From the NCBI GenBank assembly GCA_013397115.1, contig VWZW01001231.1:186001-250000 (forward strand): a DNA stretch of 64,000 bases, written 5' to 3'. This stretch comes from Edolisoma coerulescens. Taxonomy: Eukaryota > Chordata > Aves > Passeriformes > Campephagidae. Positions 1 to 13,929 of this stretch are shown here, in pieces. Position numbers and translations under genes: made by a program. The stretch's first letter is position 1. Every line of letters starts with the position of its first letter. The notes beneath the pieces were generated by a model, which saw nothing but the letters and a program-made list of their open reading frames with translations, did not search any database and was not told where the DNA came from.

Positions 1-112
1 CTCCCAGGTAACAAGCCACAGAACCAGAGGACATAGCCTTAAGGGGACATTTAGATTGGATATTAGGAAAATTTTTTTCATGGAAAGGGCTGTCAAGCAT
101 TGGAACAGGCTT
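1..112 (+). repeat. CR1 retrotransposon fragment cut by the window edge
   Basis: This matches the end of the CR1 coding region and start of its 3' untranslated region: a 'gacagaac-aagagg' like stretch, then the hallmark ttagattggatattaggaaa, a diverged 'ttcttcac' box and 'tgtcaagcattggaacaggc'. The match stops at about 112, before the usual terminal octamer repeats, so this copy lacks its 3' tail or has diverged beyond recognition. Its 5' side lies outside the window. The element is dead and not expected to encode anything. Confidence 0.85.
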
Positions 113-3100
113 GAAACATATAGTAATACACCAAGAAAACATGATTTATGGAGACTAATTGCTTAATAATCTTGTTGCATATGTTCTTCATGAACCAGGA
201 TGTTCACATCCTGTTACACTTTCAAGGATATTGCTCATGGTAGGGTGATTAAACACTGAAATACAGCCAGAGCAAAGGATACTTGTAAAAGATGTTCGTG
301 CCATAGCACCATAAATACTATTCTAAATATAACAGAGAAAACAGGAATCAAAGTATAATAGTATTTAAATTGTGCATCTCCATACCATGGGCAAATTAAA
401 GTTAAGAGGTGTTGCAGACAATGAAAAGCTGTCTGCAAATAGGTGAGTAACTGTGAAGGAGGTACCTGTTCAAAGACTCTCCCCCTTGCACCACATTCAC
501 TGGGCACAATGGTTTCTTAGACCTGAGCAACACCACAAACTTGAGGAATCATCAGTGTCTGCCAGTAAAGGCAGAGTTATGGCTCTAGTTTCAAAAGATA
601 TTTCAACACTGAGGCCACAATATATTTTAAAATAATTTCCTTAACAGAATCAGCTAGTTTGGGAATAATCCAACAGCACTGCAGACAGCATTTACCTTTC
701 CTGCACTGATCAAAGAATCAAATTCTTGCAGAAGAGCAAAAGAGAGAAGGAAAGAGGGAAATACCATCCTATCTTAAAACCCACGACTGAAACAGGCTTG
801 ATAGTTTCTTTCCTACACAAAATGCTGATAAAAATCACTTCCCTATAAAAGTTTCAGTATCAAACTATACATCAGAATATTATTTCCCCTCACCAATTCA
901 TAAAGTTGGATATAAACATTTATACTACACATTGTCACACATTTTCAGGTTTTTCTTCTTTGTGGAAACATTAGCACACCAGTCACCAAGTATTTTACTT
1001 CATTTCAGCTACAGGTGTTGAAATAAATTTTCTATTTGATAAGCAGTTCAAGAGTCCTGGTAATGCTACATCTATTGCCATCTAAGGAGGAAATTGCTGT
1101 TTAATATTTTCATTATGGTAATAGACAGAGGTTCCAAAACAATCAAGATTTTGTGGCATTGACAAGGGACAGGGCTTACAATGCTTGAAAGGACAAGATT
1201 AGACAAGATGCAATAAACATGTTGTAATATGACAACGGGTGACAGAATAAGGGGCTTAACAGTGGTGGCAATGAACAGTATGACTTGCAAAAAATCCATT
1301 TCCAGACAGAAAAGCAAAAATAATGCACAGTTACGTAAATAATAATCCTTCTATAGCAGAAAAAGTGGTTGGGCTTTTTGAATTGATCAATGTTGTTTCT
1401 ACATTAGTAGTAGAAATAGGAATATCAGAGCACCTAGAAAATCCAGTAAGGATCAAGGGTTTGCCACTGGATGCAGTAAAGATCAGAGCAGTAACAAGGC
1501 AAGAAGAGGAGCACGCAGCACAAGCAAGCTCCTCTTCCCCTGCTCTGCCTGTCCTGGCAAGCTACACACGCTCATTCATATGGGATTCACACGGGTGAGA
1601 GCACAACTCAACAGCAGCTCCCAGGATTAACAGTCAGTGTTCACAGGCATGGTTGGAGGTATGAGCAATGCATAAGTGTGCCAAAAAGTCTTCAGAAGTC
1701 ATCTGAGCATTTTCACACTTCTGCTCTGGTTTATATGTGAGCAGAGGCACTGGGGACTGAAAGACAGGCAGGAGTCATTGTGGGAGTGGGGCTGTGAAGC
1801 TACAGTGGGGTGGCTGATCCAGAGCTGTTATCCTCTCCAATACAGGCAAGACCGCCTCAGAGCCAGGACATCCACAGACCCAGCATTTTAGAAGTAAAGA
1901 GCTTAAAAGAATAATAATAAAAATTAAGAAATACAGGGTTTCATCACAGTAGACCTTCATAAGGGTGGCAAGAGGAAAATCCACCTTTGACTTTTTTTTT
2001 TATGAGTTCAAGGAACATGCCAGTAGAAAGAAGGACCTACAAGTGCAAATTTGCAGCTTCATTGGGGATTACGATTTCCTGTAACTGCATAAAAGGTGCC
2101 CTACATAGGGCTCTGTTATCATCATCATTTTGCCTTGAGAAGTATATATTCATTAAAGTATATAAAGAGAGAGAAAGAGTAAGATCAGCAGACATATATA
2201 ACGCACGTGATCTTGCATGATGCACTGGTAAATCAGGCGTATGCATGGAAAGATGAACCCAGCCGTCATACGCACTTGTGAAACGGTCAAAAAACAGCTG
2301 TGCAAGCTTGAAACCCAATTATTATCTACCTGAGCATGGAATAAAGCTGTGCCAGGTTGTCTAGCTGCAGGCTCAAAGCAGCCAAATATTTAACACTGAA
2401 CTTTTTCCTCTGAAACACTGAGACAAGAGGATCAGAGGTGCTGCAAGCTACAGGTCTTAAAAGTGCTTCTCTTTTATGATTAACATTGTTATTTTTATTT
2501 CACTACTATATAGGTACGTATTTGTGTAAAGCAGTTTTGGGGCAAAAAGGTTTCTAAGCTGCTAAAGCATAATTATGCAAGATGCTGACCTTAGCTGATG
2601 GGTTTCACAAATTGGGGTTTGTGTACTGAATGCAGATTTTGTAGACCCAGTCTGATTATCACTTCTGGAGATCACAAAGCAAGCCCTCTGCCTTTACAAG
2701 GAGAGTGATGTTTTATTAGTTTAGACCCCAAAGTGGAACCAAGTTGTATCTCCAGGATGAGACATCCCCCCCCACCATGGTGCCCTGAGTCAGAACACCC
2801 ATCCTTCTTCCTGTCAGCAGAGCTTTAGGGCTGTATCAGGAAGCACCAAATCCCAATGCAGGATTTGTAGTGTGAAGCAGCTGGTGTTGAGTATATGATA
2901 TCCACAATACACATATAGTGCGTGGGAAGGTGACTATCTCTAAATAACTCCGTGGCCTGAACACACACTGGTGCTTGGAACACTTAGTTTCATCCCGGAG
3001 GTAAGTGTTCCAATACTGCTCTATGAACCAAAATGGAAATATTGATTTCAAAAGTGTATCCATAATTCAAGCTCAAACACTAATATAAACAAAAACTAAA

Positions 3101-6100
3101 CATGGAGTTCACCATACTTAGGCAACCAATACAGGTTGCATGATCAAAAGGCCTATCTCCTGCTCTTTACAACTACCTTACTTTTTGGTGTGTGAAGCAT
3201 TAGGTAATTTAATGAGAGAACAGGAGAACCTGTCCACTGTTCGAACCAGTAGGCGCTCAGAGCATGCCTACGTTCCAAATCCAGGAAAGGGCCATGAAAC
3301 AAATATTTGTTTAATATGAGTTCATCTTATGCAAATACACCAGATCTGATGGCTTAATTTGCTTCCCTAATCTAAGGACAAGGGCATATCTGTTTGGGAA
3401 GAGAGAGCAACAGCATGCAGATGAGAACTCCACAAGAAGCTATGCCATTTCCCAAGTGTGTGGTACATGGCACCTCTGTCTTGAGTCACCCTGTATTTAC
3501 GTTCATGCTAATCTGCATGTGTGGATCTCTATATGGTACAATCTATATGCCACCTGCTCTGTGACTACATATGCCGCAAAAGACACGGGGACATATTCCC
3601 AAGCACGAATCATCTTTTCACACTGAGATGCAAAAAGAAGCTCTTATCCTGCCAGACTTCACCAGCCAAAACCCTATTCCAGGAGATTTCCTGCTAGCAT
3701 ACATCTGCCAGTGCCAAGCCTTGGTCTCAACTTTTTTCTGCCCTGCACTGGGAGCAACATGCTTGGAACGAACAAAGAACATTTTGGTTCTCTCCTCTGT
3801 GGCAGAAATTTTTTACTGAAAGATCCTGCTCCAGTGACCTAGAGCTATTTGAAGAGTTAAAGTGGCAACAAACTCCCACTGTGTAAAACCTGGCTCTTGC
3901 CAGAGAAAATCTGTACTTGTAGCAGTATCCCCCATTAAAAAGTGATAATTTTAGCCGTTGAAGATCCTGGCTGAAGTGCTGCCTGACTCTGAGGGGCAAC
4001 ACTTGCAACCTCAAATGCTTTCTACTACCCAGAGGGTTTCAAAGAGAAGCAGGGAAATGTAGATTGGACACAGCTCTGCCAATTAAAATAGAGCAGATAA
4101 AGTTTTGAGGGCAAAATGAAATGCTTTGTCCTCTCCCATCCTTGGGCTGCAGTCCATCTCCTTCAGTACACAGAGTGAAAAAGGATTTGGCTTTCTTATT
4201 ATATGTAAAATTCCACCAAGCATCTTGAAAAACTGTGAAAAAATGCACAATTAAATACTGTTACTTCAATGCCATCAACAAGATGCTATTTTTGAGACCA
4301 TGTGTGACATGACGTAATTCTATGCTATGCTGAATTTTAATACTGTTTTATAAGTTCTGCACAGATTGAAATTTCTTGGAGTCTAAGAAAGTAAAGACTG
4401 TACTTCCAGTGAAATGCCTCAGAGAATTTTCTCTGTGACTCATGTGGGACATCTGGGCTCCAATTTTTATATATAACTAGGTAGCTTTCGCTTTATCCTG
4501 CTGTAAAGATTGGCTGGGAGAGAGGGGTATTGAAAAAGCCTAACTTTTCCCAAGTCTAGCTGTATTGCAGGGTAGCCCAAAAACGGCCACATGGCTAACT
4601 GTAGTGTAACCAAGAATAGTGGAAAGTTATGATTTACATTCTCCTAGGGACAGGGGCACAGAAGTGGTCTTTTTGATGGGATTAACAGGCCCCAGCTGGA
4701 GCATCACAGACAAGTACCTGTGATTTTATATGTTCATGCACTGTTCATGCAGTCCAGCACACAACAGAAGTGGTCCACAAAAAAAACGGCCTTCGATCAG
4801 AACACTTCTAGAACTGAGCTATATGAAAAGCTGGATATCATCTTTGTAGACCATGCCTGTCTTTCATCATCAGTGAATATAAAGAAGGACACGTACATTC
4901 CATCATGATGTCCAAATCCATAGCTTGCAAGCAACACTGCTCATAGAAGTCTCAGACATTATTTGCCCTGACAAATTAAAACAGGATCAGAGTAACATGT
5001 ATCAGCTTGACAAGAAGATCTGACTATGAAGCTGTGCTCCACAGTAGAGTACTGCAGAGGACAGTATCCTCCTCAGTACTGGAGCTCAACAGGCAGAACA
5101 GGTATCACACATGGTCACTATCACTGCCTCACCACTGGAGAGTGTGACGAGGACTCTGTTGGCACAAAGTCACCACATCAGTAATTTCCGAGCAATTACA
5201 GACTTTGCGGCATCCTGCCTCTCTAAGCCCACCATTACTGAGGTACAGCATGAGTTAGTCATAGTAGCCCTGGAATCCAAATCTAAGAGATGATTCATGA
5301 AGAAGACATAGAAACCTGATTATAATTGCTGAGCATGACAATAAAGACAACCTGATTTATAAGCAAAGTACAGCTGGCAGTTTTGGCATCCTTGTTTTCT
5401 GCATCACCTTTGGAAAATCCTTTTTTTTTTTCTCTTTTACTTCTTGGTGTTGTTTTTTTGAGTTTTGTGAGGGTTTGGCATTGTTTTGTAATCAAAACAC
5501 CATGTACTGAGACATCAAAGGCAAAACGAAACAGAACTTGGGCAGAACTGTGTGAGGAAAAGGTTTTATATTCATGGATCAGCCAGGCATAAACCAGACT
5601 CTAAAAATAAGCTGGGCAACTATTTTCTCTGAGGCAATAAAACTTAAAAAGTTTAAAAGACTGCACATTAAACCTGTATAAAAGCAATGAAAATATTGTT
5701 TCGCTGACATCAGTAATTCATCATCATCCATAATTGACCATCATTGGCATCAGTCAGGCCATCACATGAAACACTAAATATGTAATAGGATATGGACACT
5801 GTATTCATCTTTTACAGTACCATATTGCAGAGTAATTTAATTATTCTAATATTTGTTGTGCAGCTAGACTATGCTTCCAGTTGCAATCTTAGCTATGAAA
5901 CATGTATGAAAAATGGGATTCCCACAGCATTCCAATCCTTCAGTGTTTAAGGCTCAAGACTGAGCAGCATGCCTGCTCCAATAAAGCTGCTCTGACCAGC
6001 AATCAAGGGGAGAATGTCCACGTTTGCCAGATGACAAACTTTACTCAGGACCTGTATGAACAGAAGCAATTTAAAACCATGCCCTGGTAAAATCTAGGAT

Positions 6101-8268
6101 GGCCACCTTCTTTGTGGGAATAGAAAGTTAGCAAAAATTTGAAGAAATAGATATTTCTTCAAAGTAGACCCACACATGTGTATGTACTGAATCGTGGAGA
6201 AGAAAAACAAGGAAAATATAAGTTTAAATAATTATACGATTTAAAACAAATTAGAAAAATCACACAGCAGAGATTCAGAAAAAAAGACAGATATGAGAAA
6301 GATTTGACAAGAAACAGACTAGTCAGCTACAGGAAACAGAGCAATCTGCAGATTTTCAAAATCTTTCAAAAAACCAGACTTTCAAAAATAAAGTTCCAGG
6401 AAGAACATCTTAAAGGATCCTGGCCCAGTTTCTAAAGAGCCCTTCAGAGAGGTGAGGGTGAAATTAACAATTAGTACTTTCTAAAACAAGAAGTTCTGAA
6501 CTTTTTGCACAGAACACATCTGTTTGCCTTCCTCACTGAGTGATCCTAAGGAGATGCCCTGTCAGCACTCTATTTTCTAGATCCTCTTCTCAAGCTAGTT
6601 ACAAGTTTGAAGAAGCAAGTAGTGGTCACACATTCTCAAGTTCTACAACGAGGGTTCGAGACAGGGAAACTTACCAAGCAAGTTACTGCAGATTACTAGT
6701 TTGATGCTCAAAAGGCCAACAACTATCTCTGCACGTGCTAAGCGGCATTTGGTGTGGGCTAAAGACTCAACTTCACTTAGCCCACAAGGAAACATGGTTA
6801 AACCAAGTATAGCTGTCCTGTGCTAACAGCTAAGCACACAAGTTGCACTTCACAGGTTTCTGCAAACCAGCTGCACCACAATAACTTCAGCCGCATCAAC
6901 TGAACCATCAGCTCTTGCTTGGGGATTTGCAGCCAGAGACAGCACCTTGCGTGTGTTCAGCCTGAGAAAGCCCAGAAATAACTATTCAAGTTCAGTGGGA
7001 TCTGTGTGCAGAAGCTGAATGAATGACCCAGGTTGCTGGAAGTGTTACCTTCCTATTTGCTGTATTTATCATTGGCACGATAATGGGGAATGTCCCATAA
7101 AGGAAATATCTCTGCATTTTTCTGAGCAACACATCAAATTAGTTTTCCGCTATCAGTCTTTACTTCCCTATCATCCTTTGCCTTGTATCCTTATGCAAAA
7201 CCACAACTTTCACACTACAAGATAAAAAAAAAAAGAAATCATCTAAATGGAAACAAAGCATTTACAGCACCAAGTCTAAAAAGATTAAGCTACATTATAT
7301 GTAATTATCTCAAACATTAGAAAACTAATTAAAACATTACCTGCAAAACCAAATTGACATTCCAGTGACTTATGCACCACATCAACTTACACTTTGGTGA
7401 AGGAAGGGTCAGCTTAGTAGCAGATAGCTGTACAGTCTAAACCATGAACCTTAACTTAAAATCCTGAACTTTCCCATTCAGTGCAATGGGGAAGTCAGGC
7501 CCCAACAGGATTCAGAAAAGCCTTCACACTGGGCAGTAGCTTCCAAAGCTAGATGACATTAAAATCTGAAAAGGCAAAATCAAGCTAAAATTCATAGCAT
7601 TATTCTATCAGTGAATTATCTCATTTTCATAAGAAATATTTGAAGCCCATAGAAAATACTGACGTTTTCTGCAAATAAAATTTGGTTCCCTCCAGGATAG
7701 ATGGTAACTGAGCAAGCAATCTGAAATTTTAAGTTCTTAGTTTAGATAGAAGGAAATTATATGCTTCCTTGTTGAATATAGCCCAAAAATATACTGAATG
7801 TTTAAAGTTGAGCATATGCTTAAATATCTCACTCAACTTCATCACTGAAGAATTAGTTTTTCTACCTGTTCTCCTAATTATTTTCTTCTTTCAAAATCAA
7901 GTTTTAAAAATATCAGCAGGAAGCCTTAGTATTCTACTCAAGTTTAATTCTTCCCTCTACCTTTGCTAGTCATTAGCAAAAATGTTTCAACCTGCATTAC
8001 TAATATATAGGGGAAAATTCAAGACCCCTTTGTTAGGGCTGCAGGTCTAATTGCACCTATATGACATTTTTCTCCTACACCTCCTCACAAATCTGCTTTC
8101 AGTTATTTGATAGGGAACATACATACAACACCCTGAATTAGCAGATTTCCACATTCTGTTGTTACAGTTTCAAATGGCAATTTTTTTTTGTCAAATTCCA
8201 TGACTGACAATTTACCCATAGCCTTTCTGTAAAATACAGTCAACAAAGCAATGTTATTGGTTGTAACA
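113..8268. other. AT-rich non-coding stretch without a recognisable gene
   Basis: Open frames here are short, mostly under 100 codons, and show no family I recognise. Composition is uniformly AT-rich. Small landmarks are a C-run at 2766-2773, a GA-rich patch near 2166-2180, and a good plus-strand donor-like AG/GTGAGT at 441-448 with no credible exon before it. One possible very old repeat (7465-7550) is listed separately. Otherwise I see nothing, which fits intron or intergenic DNA. Confidence 0.7.
7465..7550. repeat. Possible remnant of an ancient amniote interspersed repeat
   Basis: The stretch holds a 'cccattcagtgcaatgggg' block followed by 'caggcccc' and 'ggattcag'. This resembles the 'cccattga-ttcaatggg' and 'gattcag' motifs I associate with old amniote repeats in reptile and bird genomes. 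Similar blocks occur near 9560 and 48730. The match rests on a short motif only, so chance is quite possible. Confidence 0.2.
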
Positions 8269-8565
8269 AGGTGGGAGTCAGACTCTTCTACCAGGCAACC
8301 AGCAATAGGACAAGACACAACCTTAAACTGTACCAGGGAAGGTTCAGGTTGGACATCAGGAAGAATTTCTTCACAGAAAGGCTTGTCAAGCATCAGAACA
8401 GACTGCCCAGGGAGGTATCCATCACTGGACACCACCCTTGGAGGCACTCAAGAAACAAGTGGACACAGCACTTAGTGCTGTGGTTCAGTTGACAAAGCAG
8501 TGATTGGTCAAAGGTTGGACTCAACGATCTGGGGGTCTTTTTGAACCTAAATGATTCTGTGATTA
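8269..8565 (+). repeat. CR1 retrotransposon, 3' end (5'-truncated)
   Basis: Reading on +, the stretch encodes a decayed version of the CR1 C-terminal end (VGV-LFYQATSNRT, then GRFRLDIRKNFFTERLVKHQNRLPREV) followed by the 3' untranslated region with 'aggttggactcaacgatct' and the terminal 'atgattctgtgatt'. The 5' end is truncated, as is usual for CR1 because reverse transcription stops early. Frame shifts and stops interrupt the coding part. Open frames on either strand here are by-products of this repeat. Confidence 0.93.
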
Positions 8566-9534
8566 GAATAATACAAACAGGAAATAAAGTGGTTTACATA
8601 TTCACGCTGCTAATGGGATTTTTGTTGTTGTTTCTATGATTTTTTTAATAACATTACTGTTGAAATAAAATACGAACTACATTGACAACAATTCAGGCAA
8701 TATGTGATATGCAGTCTAGGAAACTACCAGTAAAGAGTTATGCCTTGTTGTTCAGAAGTCAGAGCGATTAAGAGGCAGGCTACTCCTGGACGGATTTCCA
8801 CTGTTCCATGTACTGTTTTAACCAAGACCAAATAAAATGTCATCAATAAATAGTTTTTGATATAACTTATTCTGTGGAAACAATGTAAAATAATGTTAAG
8901 TCCTGTTAGGATAATTTGAAATTAAATTAGATGATGCAAGAAACCTGCTCTTGGTGTATATGTGCACAGGGAGACTGTATGCTTGCCCGTGTACAAATTA
9001 TTCCCAGCAAGCCACTTTCAGCTCAAACAATTACTGAACTAAGTATTCTCCAGCTAGGTATTCACATCTATATAAAGGTTTTCTAGCGACAACATTATGT
9101 AGTTAATAATAAAAAAGGCCAGCACTAAAACTGAAAATCTTATTAAAGGTTTATTATTAGTGAAAACTGCTGTTCTACAAAAATTAAGTTCTCATAATGT
9201 AAATTAACAACTAAGGCCTCCAAAATCCCAAGATGTTATCAGAGGCAAGGTAATTGCTCTGGCTGGGATCTATCTGAGATTAAAACATCAATACTTAAGA
9301 GTCTCTGAAAAGCATTCAAGCTCCCAGTATAGTCACTAGTCAAGGCAATGGATTTAAAATGTCTACTTCAGAGAAAGTCAAATCACTCTCTAGGAGCCTG
9401 TAGCCTGTCCCGACTTGAAGCTCACTGCAGTTCGCCTTTCCATCGGTGTTTCACATCACTTAAAAGTTCCCAAGGGATGACAGATACTGGATGGGGCTGA
9501 TAGAAGGCTCACGTGTCTATGGACTAACAGCTGC

Positions 9535-9640
9535 AGGCTGCAAGGGGCGCCCAATGTTAGGCACAAGGGGTGCCTATTCAGGAACTTCCTAGATCTTCGC
9601 CAATAGAACGGGAGTTAGACACCCTATTCATATATAAGAA
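9535..9640. repeat. Possible ancient amniote interspersed repeat
   Basis: The stretch contains 'ggggcgcccaatgttaggca', then 'ggggtgcctattca', then 'gggagttagacacc'. These alternating gcgcc/ggcacc and 'gggagttag' words recall an old repeat I know from turtle, crocodile and bird DNA ('gggagttaggcgcct'). A small inverted repeat (GGCAC...GTGCC, 9558-9572) falls inside. The family is not named because I cannot search a library. Confidence 0.3.
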
Positions 9641-12490
9641 CTAACGATAAATGCTTAAAATTCAGGTACCAGTCTCAAATTGCAATCAACCCCGAGACAC
9701 ATTAGCAAATAAGGAAAAGGGAAAGGAGGGGTGGTTGCCTGGTACACAAAACGAAACAATGCTCTTTCTTTATCCCACCTTTCCTTCTGGCCAGCATCCA
9801 GAGATGTGTACCAGCTGCCAAGTAGGAGAATAATGACAAATTGAATTCAAATCCCATGGAAATGCAATCTACTTCCCATGCAAACAATAGAAAAATACAG
9901 CCCCAACCACTACACATTTAAATAACAAAGGATTAGATAGTACACGTAGAAAACTATTTTTCAACTTGAAGAGTTGGAGGGTTTGAAGAAGGGAGCAGAA
10001 AACACTTTGGCAGCATATTTACTATACATTGTTCATAAGCATGCCTAGGAGCTTTACACTTTGTAATCCAGTTGAAAAATGCTGATAAATCTTAGTTAAA
10101 AAATAGCCTAGGGTATAATGATTATAGAGCTCAGTGTAGTTCAAGGTTTACTTCTGAGAGATTATTCCAGAAACCAACCCTCAAAATTTGTGTAGCTTCA
10201 CTGTAGGAAAACACCTTAAAACTTCTACCTGTAAACCCAAACCCAAGTCAGAAAATATATCTACAACCTACCACTGACACTGTAATCTTGTATTTAGTTC
10301 TTATGTTATTGCCATGTTAGATTTTATTATCAGCTTCATTTGTAGGTTCATTTAGATAGCTGATTTGTGGCTGTATCCTGTCTCTCAATGCTAATGAGAA
10401 ATAGGATTTTGAATTACATTACAACAAGTTTTATTTCTTCATCTTGTGATTTTTACCTCTGCTTCCTCTAATTTTTAGCACCTTTGTGCCAAAGTGAACC
10501 AGAAATCTGCCTGTTTTTTGTAGTTCATGGAATACAGGCGGTGACTGACAGTGCTCACATTCTTCCAGAAGTGGCCACTGAATCTCTCCTGTGGCTTTTA
10601 TCAAGGGATCTGGAAAACAACTGAATATGTATTTAAAACATGACACCTGAAGAGGAAAAGAAAGGTCTGGCTGCAGTTCAGGAAGGCAGTTGCTTCTATG
10701 GATGTCACTTCTCCTCAAAGCCTTCAGGTACTCAGGGAGTCTCTTGTCCAAGAGCCCTTCAGACAAGGAAGAGCCGTGGGACTTCATTGCCCCACATTCA
10801 TAAGTCTCTCATCACATACACTGCAGGAAATTTAAATCAATCCCAGGGATGCTACTGTCTCCCTAGGACTCTCCTGTGGGTTTCTTCTGAGGAAAGGATG
10901 AATTTGGCAAAACAAAGCCACATTTATATAACAGCAAATGCATTCCTTTCTCCTTCAACACTTGGAGAAAGGGAAGGTAAAGGCAAACATCATTTTGAGA
11001 AAAGCAAAAGAGTAGTTTTGCGTTCAACATTGCCCATGTCCAAACATTCCTGATGGAAATTTTGAGATAGAAGTTAAACACTAGCTTTAAAAGCTTTCTG
11101 GAAAATATTCTCTAAAAGCATTCCAGAAAACATAATGAGAATCATGACCAACATTACTCGCAAAATAAAAATGAACTTAAAAACAGCAAAAACTGAGGAA
11201 TAAATTATTTTAAAAAAAGAAGAAGGAGAAGGAATCCAATCACAACTACTACAAATTTCAAGCATGCAAAGCATAGGGACACTGACTTTCAAAAAATTAT
11301 CAAAACAAGTAGTTCTGTTGGCAACAAATTCTATATCATACTACATAGAACAGACTTGCTTTTTGTTTGCTTGAGATTTTACTGCTGTGTACATTCTATG
11401 CATCTCCCCTTGCAAATAGTGAAATACCTGCTCTTTGTTTACTTCCCCCAAGGCAGAACAAGAGCAGAGAAAATAGCTAGATCCACAATACCTCACTGCA
11501 CATTGAGTTGGCCAAAGCAGCCCTCTCTTGGGAGCTACAAAAGGGAAGCAGTGCATGCCTCCTCAGTGGCATTTGTAATTCTTGCTGATGACAGGATGGT
11601 GCCCAAACCCAGGGTGACCACTGACAGCACAGCCCCTCATTCCTAACTCATCCAGTTGTCTCATCTTTAACCTACAGTTAGTCTACTCTGTACTTTAGCC
11701 TCAGATATTCCTTTTCCATTTCCAGCTCCCTAAATGCAAGGAAGTACTTTACATCCTCTTAACAATAACTAAATTCTCTCCTGCTGCCCGCCCAAGAACA
11801 AATAACAGAAAAGAGGTGAGAGAGGACCAAAAGACAGGAAGTATTCTTGAGTTCTGTCTCCTGGCCATAGACAGAAGCACCTACAGAGAGGTCTCATTCA
11901 GTCAATGCTTCCTGGCTTGGAAAACGTTGCATGAAGATGAAATTTTAGTCATTTTCTGAACATTAACATTATTCAGTTGCATTCAGAACCAATGGTGGAA
12001 ATAGCCATTTTGATGAAACTGAAATTTCAAGGATTCCTTTTAAGGATTTTTTTAACAAAAAGAAGTAGAACAACAAAAAATATTTTGAGTTCTATGATTT
12101 TATCTTTCTGAAAAGCCATGCTTCATTCAAAGACATATCATTTAGAATGTTATTTCTTATTATATGGAACAATTAGAGGAGTCAAAAGCGGAATACAATG
12201 TTTTGATTTCCTTAAAATACTGCTTCAATGAAGCTAAAATAATGTGTTTTGAAAAAATCAGTTTTATGGAGAAATTAATGTTTGTTTTCATCCTTATTCA
12301 AAAGAAAATTCAGCGTTGGCATTTCATTGAAAACAGGCATGCCAAGTTTCAACCAGCTGTAATATTGTAACAGTGAAAACAGATTCCAGAGGTTCATAAT
12401 CGGATTTGAGCTACGGTTAAAAATTACACCCATACCCTGAACAAACCCTCCTCAGAAAACGGCAAAAAGATACATGACTTCACAGAAATT

Positions 12491-12512
12491 AAAAAAAAAA
12501 AAAAAAAAAAAA
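12491..12512 (+). repeat. A22 homopolymer
   Basis: This is an uninterrupted run of 22 A. No obvious retrotransposon body precedes it, so it may be a simple mononucleotide expansion or the tail of a retrocopy too old to recognise. It is prone to length error. Confidence 0.9.
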
Positions 12513-13679
12513 CCAGCAAGAAAAACCATCACTTCAGGAAGAAAACAGCTTCTCAGCAATATTCCTACGGGACGTCTAACACGGGCAAAATAACTCACTT
12601 TTCATACACTTCCTCTGAGAAATGGGAGAGTTGCTTTTGCTATATTTTCCACATAAATCTCTTTCCCTCAGAGATCTTTTGAGACATATAGGAGTCATAG
12701 ATGATTTCTACCCAAAACTTTAATATTCAGGAAAGTTTCAAGCAACTTAAGACATGATAATGCAATGTAACTTTCTTCTAACAGAGACAGCTGAAAAATC
12801 ATTTTTCCCATTAATGATGCCTAAAATTATTTACATTTATACCTCATATCAAGCTAATTCATACAAACATGATGTAAACCTTTCCAGGAAATGTACATGC
12901 ATACCTTACTGCACTCTAAACACTGTATTCAAGCATTTGTTCTGAGATTTTGATTTTACAAGGCCCAAGTCCATTATATCACAGCATAAGTGGCAATTCT
13001 AACACTGCACCTACACCCAGCAAAAATCAGTTTATGTTTTTTCTTTTAATCAGTTCAGCAGTCACTACCACCTTTCTTCAGTGTTGAAATTTCTTTAAGT
13101 GATTTTTGTTGTTTGAAGAAGATTAAATCTTCTGTTGGATAGAGCCATGAAATTGTCTGTGAAGTACCTGTTTCATCAGCTACTGGTATGCTCAAAGATT
13201 ACCTGATGAGCCGTGGTGGTAAATGACCAGAAATCACACATACTGTGGTTTATCACTGGATAGAAAGGAAAGAAGAGAAATGTATACAATTTTCATCTAG
13301 TGACTGAAGACACTAAATTACATCAAAATCAATTGTAAAATCAAGATTATAGAATAATCAAGATTGGAAAATACTGACAAGACCACTGAGTCCAGCCTTT
13401 GACCAAACATCACTATGCCAACTAAACCATAGCACTAAGTGCCATGTCCAGTTGTTTCTCAAACACTTCCAGGGATAGTTACTCCACAGCCTCCCTGGGC
13501 AGCCTGTTCCATTGCTTGGCAACCCTTTCAGTGAAAAAATTCTTCCTGATGTCCATCCTGAACCTCCCTGGCTCAGCTTGAGGCTATTTCCTCTTGTCCT
13601 GCTGCTGGTTGCCTGGGAGAAGAGACCAACCCCCACCTGGCTACAAACTCCTTTCAGGTGTTTGGAGAGAGCACAGCGA

Positions 13680-13886
13680 CTGGCTGCCACCAGGATGTAG
13701 CTCCATTCACCAGCACTCTGTGGGCCCAGCCACCCAGACAGTTTTAACCCAGCAAAGAGTGCACCTGTCCAAGAATGGACTGCCAGCTTCTCCAAAAGAA
13801 TACTGTGGGAGACAGTATTGAAAGCTCTACTGAAGTCCAGGTAGACAGCATTTACAGCCTTTTCCTCAGCTGCTAGGCGGGGCACC
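13680..13886 (-). pseudogene. CR1 reverse transcriptase remnant (motif A only)
   Basis: The minus-strand frame reads AVNAVYLDFSRAFNTVSHSILLEKLA. This is the motif A region of non-LTR reverse transcriptases, in which the first catalytic aspartate (YLDF) is retained. A frame shift follows within about 30 codons; in the shifted frame a diverged 'TLCWVK' stretch is still visible. At about 13680 the sequence passes directly into the CR1 C-terminal end (CSQVGVGLFSQ), so motifs B and C (GVPQGS and FADD) have been lost by deletion. It is a fossil with no expected product. Confidence 0.88.
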
Positions 13887-13929
13887 TGGTCTCAAAAGAA
13901 AATCAAGTTGGTCAAAAAGGACCTGCCTT

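Larger units (their letters stand above)
8566..13351. other. AT-rich non-coding stretch without a recognisable gene
   Basis: No coding signal is convincing. The longest frames (118 codons minus at 10431-10787, 137 codons plus at 10640-11053) overlap each other on opposite strands and show no known domain. The stretch holds a possible ancient repeat at 9535-9640 and an A-run at 12491-12512, described separately. Confidence 0.7.

Noticed and set aside
8103..8447. 114-codon minus-strand frame
   Set aside because: It is largely the antisense of the CR1 3' end at 8269-8565.
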